Below, one piece after another: positions 1-5,330 of a DNA stretch of 7,350 nt; position 1 is the stretch's first letter; each line of letters opens with the position of its first letter. The position numbers and the translations under genes were made by a program. Under the pieces are notes generated by a model. It was not told the origin of the DNA. It made no database searches and saw only the letters and a list, made by a program, of their open reading frames with translations. Where the stretch lies: NCBI GenBank assembly GCA_045125935.1, contig JBGVNW010000012.1:1-7350 (forward strand). Reading direction: 5' to 3'. The DNA comes from CAG-877 sp045125935 (GTDB lineage Bacteria > Bacillota_I > Bacilli_A > RF39 > UBA660).

Positions 1-115
1 ATTTCCCATAGCGTAAGCTAGTAAGACCCCTTGAAGAACACAAGGTTAATAGGTCAGAGGTGTAAGTATGGTAACATATTCAGCTGACTGATACTAATAG
101 GTCGAGGGCTTGACC
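1..115 (+). rRNA. rrl: 23S ribosomal RNA, 3' end (partial)
   Basis: The segment GACTGATACTAATAGGTCGA followed by GGGCTTGACC (86-115) is the highly conserved 3' terminus of bacterial 23S rRNA. The upstream bases fit domain VI (the ...AATAGGTCAGAGGTGTAAG... stretch typical of clostridia). The gene begins before the window. The 3' end is placed at the TTGACC just before the A-rich spacer; the exact mature end could differ by a few bases. Confidence 0.96.
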
Positions 116-148
116 AAAATAAAATGGAATTTTACATACTGTGTGCAA

Positions 149-175
149 TTTTGAAAGAACAAAATTCTTTCAAAA
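149..175 (+). repeat. 11-bp perfect hairpin in the 23S-5S spacer
   Basis: TTTTGAAAGAA (149-159) and TTCTTTCAAAA (165-175) are perfect inverted repeats around a 5-nt CAAAA loop. No T-run follows the stem on the + strand, so it is unlikely to be an intrinsic terminator. It may be a processing signal (for example an RNase III-type target) between 23S and 5S; that role is inferred. Confidence 0.7.
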
Positions 176-182
176 AAATGTG

Positions 183-211
183 TTGACAAAACCGATTGAG
201 CATGATATAAT
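183..211 (+). promoter_or_regulatory. Consensus promoter in front of 5S rRNA
   Basis: TTGACA at 183-188 and TATAAT at 206-211 are both exact sigma-A consensus hexamers separated by 17 bp. An upstream TG (203-204) also makes an extended -10 (TGATATAAT). The expected start is near 217-219, about 5-7 nt before the 5' end of 5S rRNA. It would let the 5S-tRNA-tRNA unit be transcribed independently of the 16S/23S part of the operon. Confidence 0.85.
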
Positions 212-223
212 AGCTTATGTAAA

Positions 224-340
224 TCTGGTGATGATGGCGTAGAGGAAACACTCCTTTCCATTCCGAACAGGACAGTTAAGCTCTACAGCGCTGATGGTAC
301 TTCACGGGAGACTGTGCGGGAGAGTAAGACGTTGCCAGGT
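224..340 (+). rRNA. rrf: 5S ribosomal RNA
   Basis: About 117 nt with clostridial 5S features: 5' TCTGGTGATGATGGCGTAGA, an internal CATTCCGAACAGGACAGTTA segment (loop B/helix III region), and a 3' GTTGCCAGGT. The ends pair: T224-T229 with G334-G339, forming helix I. It lies 108 nt after the 23S end and only 11 nt before the first tRNA, with no terminator between, so 5S and tRNAs are cotranscribed. Ends are accurate to one or two bases. Confidence 0.95.
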
Positions 341-351
341 GAAACACATTT

Positions 352-428
352 GGATCTTTAGCTCAGTTGGTTAGAGCAACCGGCTCATAACCGGTAGGTC
401 CGGGGTTCGAGTCCCTGAAGGTCCACCA
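352..428 (+). tRNA. tRNA with CAT anticodon (elongator Met; Ile2 possible)
   Basis: A complete 77-nt cloverleaf. The acceptor stem GGATCTT (352-358) pairs over seven positions with AAGGTCC (418-424), followed by discriminator A425 and an encoded CCA (426-428). The anticodon arm is ACCGG-CTCATAA-CCGGT, so the anticodon is CAT, and the T arm carries GGTTCGAGTCC. Initiator tRNA is excluded because position 1 pairs with 72 and the anticodon stem lacks the run of three G-C pairs. CAT is also the genomic anticodon of tRNA-Ile2, whose C34 is changed to lysidine by TilS; that identity cannot be ruled out by eye. Confidence 0.93.
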
Positions 429-432
429 TTAT

Positions 433-508
433 GGGGGTATAGCTCAGCTGGGAGAGCACCTGCCTTGCACGCAGGGGGTCAAGGGTTCGAATCCCTTTAT
501 CTCCACCA
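433..508 (+). tRNA. tRNA-Ala (TGC)
   Basis: A complete 76-nt cloverleaf. The acceptor strand GGGGGTA (433-439) pairs with TATCTCC (498-504) and includes the G3-U70 wobble (G435-T502), the main alanine identity element. Discriminator A505 and encoded CCA (506-508) follow. The anticodon arm is CCTGC-CTTGCAC-GCAGG, giving TGC. It starts four bases after the preceding tRNA and is the last gene of the rRNA operon. Confidence 0.97.
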
Positions 509-513
509 GATAG

Positions 514-549
514 AAAGTTATGAATTTAATTCATAGCTTTTTTTGTTTT
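514..549 (+). terminator. Intrinsic terminator of the rRNA-tRNA operon
   Basis: AGTTATGAAT (516-525) pairs with ATTCATAGCT (529-538), with one G-U, around a 3-nt loop. A514-A515 extend the stem into the seven-T run at 538-544, which is followed by GTTTT. It sits six bases after tRNA-Ala and closes the operon. Confidence 0.85.
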
Positions 550-559
550 ATAAAATAAA

Positions 560-588
560 TTGAAAAAATAATATCTAGGTATTAAAAT
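560..588 (+). promoter_or_regulatory. Candidate promoter for the HD-oxidoreductase group
   Basis: TTGAAA (560-565) and TAAAAT (583-588) each differ from consensus by one base and are 17 bp apart. They lie just after the rRNA terminator and about 38 bp before the start codon at 627. In such AT-rich DNA chance matches are common, so this is only a good candidate. Confidence 0.45.
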
Positions 589-626
589 AATAATGTATGA
601 TGGTTTTTGAGGAGGCGATATAAAAA

Positions 627-1118
627 ATGTTATATAGAGTAAAACAATTTATATGGTCATTTTTAGATAAATTTAAACCAATAGATGAAACATTTTTAGA
701 GCAATATCTAACTCAAAAGGAAAAAGATTTATTTTATAAATTAAATAAAACAGAACAGCATCATTCAATAAGAGTATGTAATAATGCTTTAAATAAGGAA
801 TATGATGAAAATATAGATAAAAACAAATTAGCTAAAATTGCATTATTGCATGACATAGGAAAAGGCAAATGTCCACTAAATGTAGTTGATAAATCATTAT
901 TAGTAATATTTGATAAGGTAACAAAGGGAAATTTAAAGAAGTATGATAATGAAAAAGTGAAATTATATTATTATCATCCTAAATATTCAGCTGAACTGTT
1001 AAGAGGAATAGATAATTATGATAATGATTTTTTAGAGGCAATAGAAGAGCATCACAATAAATCAGATATAGATAATAAATATTGGAAGATAATAAAGGTT
1101 TGTGATGATATTAGTTAA
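627..1118 (+). CDS. HD-domain metal-dependent phosphohydrolase family protein
   Basis: A 163-aa soluble protein with an HD-superfamily core. The candidate metal ligands are H45/H46 in EQHHSIRV, the H75-D76 pair in ALLHDIGKGK (the HDIG-type signature), H117 in YYYHPKYSAELL, H142/H143 in EEHHNK and D160/D161 near the C-terminus. HD proteins of this kind hydrolyse phosphoester or nucleotide substrates with two bound metal ions; the substrate of this one is unknown. No membrane segment or signal peptide is seen. The ATG at 627 is preceded by GAGGAGG (609-615) at a rather long 11-nt spacing, and no nearer start exists. It is first in a same-strand group and lies 29 nt before the flavoprotein gene, so cotranscription is likely. 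A dedicated role in nucleotide or (p)ppGpp metabolism would be speculation. Confidence 0.85.
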   Translation: MLYRVKQFIWSFLDKFKPIDETFLEQYLTQKEKDLFYKLNKTEQHHSIRVCNNALNKEYDENIDKNKLAKIALLHDIGKGKCPLNVVDKSLLVIFDKVTKGNLKKYDNEKVKLYYYHPKYSAELLRGIDNYDNDFLEAIEEHHNKSDIDNKYWKIIKVCDDIS

Positions 1119-1147
1119 TAAATAAGTAAGGATAATGGAGTATATAT

Positions 1148-2551
1148 ATGGATTATGATGTATTAATTTTAGGTGGAGGAATAATAGGATGTTCTGTAGC
1201 TTATGAATTATCAAAATATAATTTGAATATAGCATTAATTGAAAAAGACTATGATGTTGTTGATGAAACATCACAAACAAATACGTCTGTTATTTATGAT
1301 GGTTTTGAGTCGGGGGATGATAGTACTGCCTTACTTGAAAAAGAGGGTAGTGAGATTATTGAAGAAGCATGTAAAAAATTTAATGTTGAAATGAATAAAG
1401 TAGGAGCATTAAGGATAGCCACTACTATAAAAGAAGTAGAGCGTATAAAAGAAATATTTGAAATGGCTAATCGAAGAGGTATACATAATACCAAATTAAT
1501 TGATGGAGAGGAAGCTAAAAAGATTGATAAAGGATTGAAGGATATTGATGTAAAGATGGCATTGTATTCAGAAAACATTTTTTCTATTAATCCATATGAT
1601 TTAACCTTAGCTTATGGAGAAGTTGCCTTTTCAAATGGTGTAAAGTTTAGATTTAATGAAACTGTACAAAAAATAGAGAAAATTACTAAGGGATTTAAAG
1701 TAACAACTAATAAAAATAGATTTACTTGTAAAATTGTTGTAAATACTATTATAAATGATTTGAATATAGTTGTAGACAACAATCCATTAGATAGCAATCT
1801 TAATCAGGAAAAAGAGAAGATGACATATCTTCTAGTTAATGAAATGTTAGAAGATAAATTTGATAAGGTAATAATAAAAAAGCTTGATGATAAAAAGTCA
1901 ATAATGTCTATACCTGGTGTATGTGGAAGAACAATAATATCTATAAGAAATTGTGATAGTAATAATAAAGATGAAATTTTAAGTTATGCAAGAAACATAT
2001 ATCCTAAGATAAAACTTGAAAATTTAATAAATATATTTACTCAAGAAAACAATGAGACAATGGTAATTGATTATAGAAAAAAAGATATTGGATACATTAG
2101 AGTTACAGGAAATAATTATAGTAAGGTTACATTAGCACCAGCTGTAAGTAGAATAGTTACAGAAGCTATTTTAAGTAATGTAAAGGCTAATTTAAATAAA
2201 AACTATATTGATAAAAGAAGAGAAATATATGTTTTTAGAAATATGACTAATGAAGAAAGAAATGAATTAATAAAAGCTGATAAGAGATATGGCAATATAA
2301 TCTGTTTGTGCAACCAAATAACAGAAGGTGAAATAATTGATTGTATCAGAAGACCTTTAGGAGCCAGAACTTTAGATGGAGTTAAGAAAAGAATTGGAAC
2401 TGGTCTTGGAAGTTGTTATGGTTCATATTGTACTGCAAAGATAATAAAGATATTGGCAAGAGAAATGGATAAAAAACCAGATGAAATAACTAAAGATTCT
2501 GAAGGTTCAAGGATATGGATAAGTAGAATAAAAGAATTTGAAACGGTATAG
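1148..2551 (+). CDS. GlpA-like NAD(P)/FAD-dependent oxidoreductase with C-terminal [2Fe-2S] BFD domain
   Basis: A 467-aa protein with two parts. Residues 1-345 form a DAO-type flavoprotein: the N-terminal FAD-binding motif GGGIIG is at 9-14, with the ribose-binding acid E32 at the end of the second strand, and the C-terminal FAD-contact segment is GYIRVTGNNYSKVTLAPA (315-332). Residues 380-440 are a BFD-like [2Fe-2S] domain with the cysteine set C386, C388, C423 and C428 and the family stretch RRPLGARTLDGVKKR. This is the architecture of GlpA-like glycerol-3-phosphate dehydrogenase/LhgO relatives. The substrate region is divergent: the usual ANSGIVHAG-type segment reads TNTSVIYDG (45-52 region) and SPGLT reads YSKVT, so the substrate is uncertain. 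GGAG (1137-1140), seven bases before the ATG, supports the start. A truncated DUF1667 gene follows at once. Confidence 0.88.
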   Translation: MDYDVLILGGGIIGCSVAYELSKYNLNIALIEKDYDVVDETSQTNTSVIYDGFESGDDSTALLEKEGSEIIEEACKKFNVEMNKVGALRIATTIKEVERIKEIFEMANRRGIHNTKLIDGEEAKKIDKGLKDIDVKMALYSENIFSINPYDLTLAYGEVAFSNGVKFRFNETVQKIEKITKGFKVTTNKNRFTCKIVVNTIINDLNIVVDNNPLDSNLNQEKEKMTYLLVNEMLEDKFDKVIIKKLDDKKSIMSIPGVCGRTIISIRNCDSNNKDEILSYARNIYPKIKLENLINIFTQENNETMVIDYRKKDIGYIRVTGNNYSKVTLAPAVSRIVTEAILSNVKANLNKNYIDKRREIYVFRNMTNEERNELIKADKRYGNIICLCNQITEGEIIDCIRRPLGARTLDGVKKRIGTGLGSCYGSYCTAKIIKILAREMDKKPDEITKDSEGSRIWISRIKEFETV

Positions 2552-2566
2552 GCTTAGGTGAGGTTT

Positions 2567-2791
2567 ATGAAAGAAGTATTTACGAGTTTAGTAAGAGTAA
2601 AAGGCAGTAATGAACATAAGGTTGTATCAGTTAAGAGCAATCGTGAAGTAGATAGAGAGCTATTTATAGAAATATCTAAGGTATTAAGTAGAATATATGT
2701 GAGTACACCAATAAATATAGGTGATTTGATATGTAAAAATGTATTAAATACAGGTGTAGATATAATTTGTACTAGAACAATAAAAAAGTAG
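2567..2791 (+). CDS. Short DUF1667-family protein lacking the Cys-rich N-terminus
   Basis: A 74-aa protein. Its sequence (SLVRVKGS at 7-14, then VSTPINIGDLICKNVL and NTGVDIICTRTIKK) follows the C-terminal half of DUF1667 proteins, which end in KIGD..I.NVLGTGVDIVATR. Typical members are about 120 aa and begin with a cysteine-rich CxxC..GC/CPRG segment; here translation starts where that segment would have finished. I choose ATG 2567 because AGGTGAGG (2556-2563) is a ribosome binding site for it; the in-frame GTG at 2558 lies inside that site. It begins 15 nt after the oxidoreductase stop, as in GlpABC-like modules where DUF1667 is the small partner. An accessory role for the flavoprotein is inferred. 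It could be an eroded remnant, although the reading frame is intact. Confidence 0.75.
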   Translation: MKEVFTSLVRVKGSNEHKVVSVKSNREVDRELFIEISKVLSRIYVSTPINIGDLICKNVLNTGVDIICTRTIKK

Positions 2792-2822
2792 TATTTAACA
2801 AGACAAAATGTTTAATAAATTA

Positions 2823-2851
2823 TTGACAATAGTATCATAATTTAATATATT
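2823..2851 (+). promoter_or_regulatory. serS promoter
   Basis: TTGACA (2823-2828, exact) and TATATT (2846-2851, one mismatch) are separated by 17 bp. The expected start is near 2857-2859. The -10 overlaps the 12-bp palindrome TTAATATATTAA (2842-2853), probably a by-product of AT richness. A start here leaves only about 30 nt before the T-box antiterminator. Confidence 0.72.
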
Positions 2852-2857
2852 AAATTT

Positions 2858-2943
2858 ATATATTGAACCTATAAGAAGAATAGTAATATAGGGTGGCAAC
2901 GTAGAGTCCTTCGTTCCTATTTTATAGGGGAGGGACTCTTTTT
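2858..2943 (+). promoter_or_regulatory. Very short T-box (tRNA-Ser) attenuator of serS
   Basis: The core reads AGGGTGGCAACG (2890-2901), a T-box sequence. The antiterminator forms from 2888-2893 with 2915-2920 and from ACG 2899-2901 with CGT 2912-2914, leaving the TGGCA bulge (2894-2898). TGGC can pair with the GCCA 3' end of tRNA-Ser, whose discriminator in bacteria is G. The competing terminator uses the same TCCTAT (2915-2920). Uncharged tRNA-Ser would stabilise the antiterminator and raise serS expression. Upstream, CCTATA (2868-2873) can pair with TATAGG (2887-2892), which would block the antiterminator. No Stem I with a specifier loop is evident. Confidence 0.82.
2903..2943 (+). terminator. 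T-box intrinsic terminator before serS
   Basis: AGAGTCCTTC (2903-2912) pairs with GAGGGACTCT (2930-2939), including one G-U. After a 2-nt bulge (2913-2914), TCCTAT (2915-2920) pairs with ATAGGG (2924-2929), with one G-U, around TTT. T2939-T2943 form the T-run. It is mutually exclusive with the antiterminator. It may also end read-through from the upstream three-gene group, for which no other terminator is seen. Confidence 0.85.
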
Positions 2944-2968
2944 ATGTATAGAGGAGGATAAATAAGAA

Positions 2969-4249
2969 ATGTTAGATTTAAAATTTTTAAGAGAAAACCC
3001 AGACATAGTAAAACAAAATATTAAGAATAAATTTCAAGATAGCAAGTTAGAATTAGTTGATGAAGTTATAAAGCTTGATGTTGAAAATAGAAAAACTAAG
3101 ACAGAAGCTGATGAATTAAGAGCTTCAAGAAATAAAATGTCAAAGCAAATTGGTGCATTAATGGGGCAAGGTAAGAAGGATGAAGCACAAGAAATAAAGG
3201 AAAAAGTTAATGCTCAATCAGCACGCTTAGCAGAACTTGAAAAGTTAGAGTCAGAATTAGATGAAAAGATTACAAAGATAATGATGGTCATACCAAACAT
3301 TATAGATCCAAGTGTTCCAATAGGAAAAGATGATAGTCAAAATGTTGAAATTGAAAAGTTTGGAGAGCCAGTAGTACCTGATTATGAAATTCCATATCAT
3401 GCAGAAATAATGGAAAGACTTAACGGTCTAGATTTAGATAGTGCAAGAAAGGTTGCAGGAAATGGATTCTACTATTTAATGGGAGATATAGCTAGATTAC
3501 ATTCTTCTATAATCTCATATGCAAGAGATTTTATGATTGATAGAGGATTTACATACTGTATCCCTCCATATATGATTAGAAGTAATGTAGTTACTGGTGT
3601 AATGAGTTTTGCTGAAATGGATGCAATGATGTATAAAATTGAGGGAGAAGATTTATATTTAATTGGAACTAGTGAGCACTCTATGATTGGTAAATTTATA
3701 GATACAATTATTCCAGAAGAAAAGATACCACAAACATTAACTAGTTACTCACCATGCTTTAGAAAAGAGAAAGGTGCACATGGAATAGAAGAAAGAGGTG
3801 TATACAGAATACATCAATTTGAAAAGCAAGAAATGATTGTTGTATGTAATCCAGAAGATAGTAAAATGTGGTTTGAAAAGTTATGGAAAAATACAGTAGA
3901 TTTATTCCGTTCATTAGATATACCAGTAAGAACTCTTGAATGTTGTTCTGGTGATTTAGCTGATTTAAAGGTTAAGTCTATAGATGTAGAAGCATGGTCA
4001 CCAAGACAAAAGAAGTATTTTGAAGTAGGAAGCTGTTCTAACTTAGGGGATGCACAAGCTCGTAGATTAAAGATTAGAATAAGTGGAAAAGATGGTAAGA
4101 AATATTTAGCTCATACTTTAAATAACACAGTTGTAGCACCACCTAGAATGTTAATAGCTTTCTTAGAAAATAATTTAAATGAAGATGGTTCTATTAATAT
4201 ACCAAAGGCACTTCAACCATATATGGGTGGAAAAGAATTAATTAAATAA
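2969..4249 (+). CDS. serS: Serine--tRNA ligase (SerRS)
   Basis: A 426-aa cytoplasmic class II synthetase, the usual length for SerRS, that charges tRNA-Ser with serine using ATP. Residues about 27-105 form the N-terminal coiled-coil arm that grips the tRNA-Ser long variable arm. The TxE serine-binding motif is T234-S235-E236. Motif 2 is CFRKEKGAHGIEERGVYRIH (263-282) leading into QFEK. The SCSNLGDAQARR segment is at 355-366. Motif 3 runs from HTLNNTVVAPPR (382-393) through FLENN, with R393 as the ATP-binding arginine. Motif 3 has APPR and the TxE region GTSEHSMIG instead of the common AVGR and PTAEVP; I recognise this as the variant of a clostridial/gut Firmicute SerRS clade, not damage. GAGGAGG (2951-2957), 11 nt before the ATG, supports the start. 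Expression is controlled by the T-box leader. Confidence 0.98.
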   Translation: MLDLKFLRENPDIVKQNIKNKFQDSKLELVDEVIKLDVENRKTKTEADELRASRNKMSKQIGALMGQGKKDEAQEIKEKVNAQSARLAELEKLESELDEKITKIMMVIPNIIDPSVPIGKDDSQNVEIEKFGEPVVPDYEIPYHAEIMERLNGLDLDSARKVAGNGFYYLMGDIARLHSSIISYARDFMIDRGFTYCIPPYMIRSNVVTGVMSFAEMDAMMYKIEGEDLYLIGTSEHSMIGKFIDTIIPEEKIPQTLTSYSPCFRKEKGAHGIEERGVYRIHQFEKQEMIVVCNPEDSKMWFEKLWKNTVDLFRSLDIPVRTLECCSGDLADLKVKSIDVEAWSPRQKKYFEVGSCSNLGDAQARRLKIRISGKDGKKYLAHTLNNTVVAPPRMLIAFLENNLNEDGSINIPKALQPYMGGKELIK

Positions 4250-4258
4250 GATTTATAT

Positions 4259-4305
4259 AAGCTACCTTAAGTAGAGTTATTCTATTAATGGTAGCTTTTT
4301 ATTTT
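4259..4305 (+). terminator. serS intrinsic terminator
   Basis: AAGCTACC (4259-4266) pairs perfectly with GGTAGCTT (4290-4297). The loop region continues the hairpin: TTAA (4267-4270) with TTAA (4285-4288) and TAGA (4272-4275) with TCTA (4281-4284), separated by single-base bulges. The stem runs into TTTTT at 4296-4300 and a further T-rich tail. It begins nine bases after the serS stop. Confidence 0.92.
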
Positions 4306-4358
4306 TATTTATAAAAATTAATTGAATTAATAAATAAAATGTGCTAAATTCTTATGTG

Positions 4359-4392
4359 GGTGGTATTTTGTTAGAAAGCTACACCATTTTTT
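4359..4392 (+). terminator. Second terminator-like hairpin between serS and panG
   Basis: GGTG (4359-4362) and TA (4364-4365), with G4363 bulged, pair with TA-CACC (4380-4385). An inner TTT/AAA pairing (4367-4369 with 4375-4377) extends it. Six Ts (4387-4392) follow after one A. The stem is weaker than the serS terminator. It lies just upstream of the proposed panG promoter, so it could act as a backup terminator insulating the pan operon. Confidence 0.5.
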
Positions 4393-4394
4393 GA

Positions 4395-4403
4395 TGATAT
4401 AAT
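4395..4403 (+). promoter_or_regulatory. Extended -10 promoter of the panG-panB operon
   Basis: TGATATAAT (4395-4403) is a perfect extended -10 element (TGnTATAAT). No good -35 is found 16-18 bp upstream, which extended -10 promoters can tolerate. The start would fall near 4410, exactly where the first leader hairpin begins. The same nine bases form the -10 of the 5S promoter and of the tnpA promoter in this window. Confidence 0.65.
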
Positions 4404-4412
4404 TAAATATTC

Positions 4413-4484
4413 GAGCTCATATCTAGGTTGATTAGAATGAGACTACATGAAGATATCACAACTCTAATAAGGTGAGGTGATGAT
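4413..4484 (+). promoter_or_regulatory. Two-hairpin leader of panG-panB, pan RNA motif-like
   Basis: Hairpin 1 pairs CTCAT (4416-4420) with ATGAG (4437-4441) and TCTA (4422-4425) with TAGA (4433-4436). A4421 is bulged, and G4415/A4414 can pair with C4443/T4444 if A4442 is bulged too. Hairpin 2 pairs ATCAC (4455-4459) with GTGAT (4477-4481) and CTC (4462-4464) with GAG (4474-4476), with A4460-A4461 bulged. Hairpin 2 fully encloses the ribosome binding site GAGGTGAT (4474-4481), so its folding should lower translation. Paired stem-loops with bulged adenines upstream of pantothenate genes describe the 'pan' RNA motif. Assignment rests on layout and gene context only; I cannot confirm the consensus by eye. 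Confidence 0.5.
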
Positions 4485-5330
4485 ATGAAGATTGGTTTTA
4501 TTGGTGCTGGAAAAGTTGGATTTTCTTTAGGGAAATACTTTTTAGAGCATGAACAAAATATAAGTGGTTATTATAGTAAAAATATAAATTCTGCTATTGA
4601 GGCAGCAAAATTTATTAATGTTGAGGCATTCAATAGTTTAGAAGAAGTCGTAAAAAAGAGTGATATTGTAATGATAACAACTCCTGATGGAGTTATTGAA
4701 GAGGTATGGAATGATATAAAAAAAATACCTATTGAAAATAAATTGATATGTCATTGTAGTGGTTCACTATCATCAAAAATCTTTTCTAATATTAGTAATC
4801 ATAAAGCTTATGGTTATTCAATCCATCCAATGTATGCATTTAGTGATAAATATAATTCTTATAAAAATCTCAGACAAGCAACAATAACAATAGAAGGACA
4901 TGATAAATATTTATTTAACTTAAAAGAAATGTTTATGTCATTTGGTAATAATGTAAAGATTATTTCCTCAGAAAATAAAAGTAAGTACCATGCTGCATCA
5001 GTATTTGTAAGCAATAATGTAATTGCTTTATGTAAAACAGGAGTAGACTTATTAAGGGATTGCGGATTTGAAGAAGAGGAAGCATTAAAATCCTTGTATC
5101 CACTAATGCTTAATAATTTGCAAAATGTAAATGAAAGAGGAATAGTAAATAGTCTTACAGGACCTGTTGAAAGATGTGATATTGGAACTATAAGCAAGCA
5201 TTTAGAGTGTCTTGATAATCAAGATAGAAATCTTTATATAATGCTTACTAGAAAGCTTATAGATATTGCTAAAGAGAAAAATAATAAAGATTATAGTAAG
5301 TTAGAAATCATGATTGGAGAGAAAAAATGA
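4485..5330 (+). CDS. panG: Rossmann-like/DUF2520 protein, probable ketopantoate reductase (PanG type)
   Basis: A 281-aa protein. The N-terminal Rossmann fold starts MKIGFIGAGKVG, with GAGKVG at 7-12 for NAD(P)H, and continues with VMITTPDGVIEEVW. A CHCSGSLSS segment and the SIHPMYAFSD stretch are typical of the Rossmann-like/DUF2520 family. The C-terminal helical half contains KYHAASVFVSNN (the conserved K-HAAxVxxSN motif) and SLTGPVERCDIGT. PanG, an alternative ketopantoate reductase first shown in Francisella with relatives in Enterococcus and Clostridioides difficile, belongs to this kind of protein. It would reduce 2-dehydropantoate, the product of the PanB pathway step, to pantoate. The strongest support is the neighbour: its stop codon overlaps the panB start (ATGA). 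The start at 4485 follows GAGGTGAT, an eight-base anti-SD match. Related dehydrogenases acting on other 2-oxo acids remain possible. Confidence 0.82.
   Translation: MKIGFIGAGKVGFSLGKYFLEHEQNISGYYSKNINSAIEAAKFINVEAFNSLEEVVKKSDIVMITTPDGVIEEVWNDIKKIPIENKLICHCSGSLSSKIFSNISNHKAYGYSIHPMYAFSDKYNSYKNLRQATITIEGHDKYLFNLKEMFMSFGNNVKIISSENKSKYHAASVFVSNNVIALCKTGVDLLRDCGFEEEEALKSLYPLMLNNLQNVNERGIVNSLTGPVERCDIGTISKHLECLDNQDRNLYIMLTRKLIDIAKEKNNKDYSKLEIMIGEKK

Noticed and set aside
352..428. Initiator tRNA-fMet
   Set aside because: Position 1 pairs with position 72 (G-C), and the anticodon stem ends ACCGG/CCGGT without the three consecutive G-C pairs of initiators.
1062..1280. 72-aa minus-strand frame across the HD-oxidoreductase junction
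   Set aside because: It is the antisense of conserved coding sequence, has a low-complexity Ile/Leu/Tyr/His composition, and no ribosome binding site or homology is seen.
1294..1797. Minus-strand frames (94 and 61 aa) inside the FAD oxidoreductase gene
   Set aside because: They lie opposite a clearly conserved gene and have the serine/phenylalanine-rich look of antisense shadows.
2558..2560. GTG start for the DUF1667-like gene
   Set aside because: The GTG lies inside the AGGTGAGG ribosome binding site that serves the ATG at 2567, and the extra residues do not match the family.
2842..2853. TTAATATATTAA palindrome as a repressor operator at the serS promoter
   Set aside because: It consists only of A and T in very AT-rich DNA and overlaps the -10; no second copy or known operator matches.
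2944..2961. Mini-ORF ATG TAT AGA GGA GGA TAA between the T-box terminator and serS
   Set aside because: A GGGGAGGG lies nine bases upstream, but it is part of the terminator stem, and the five codons simply read through the serS ribosome binding site; most likely chance.
2969..4249. Possible defective SerRS because motif 3 reads APPR and the TxE region GTSEH
   Set aside because: T234, E236, motif 2 arginine and R393 are all in place, and the variant wording is shared by a recognisable clostridial SerRS clade.
4358..4365. GGGTGGTA resembling a second T-box core upstream of panG
   Set aside because: The conserved ACC after TGGN is absent (it reads TGGTATT), and the segment is better explained as the 5' arm of a terminator-like hairpin upstream of the proposed promoter.
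4859..5197. 112-aa minus-strand frame inside panG
   Set aside because: Antisense shadow of conserved DUF2520 coding sequence.
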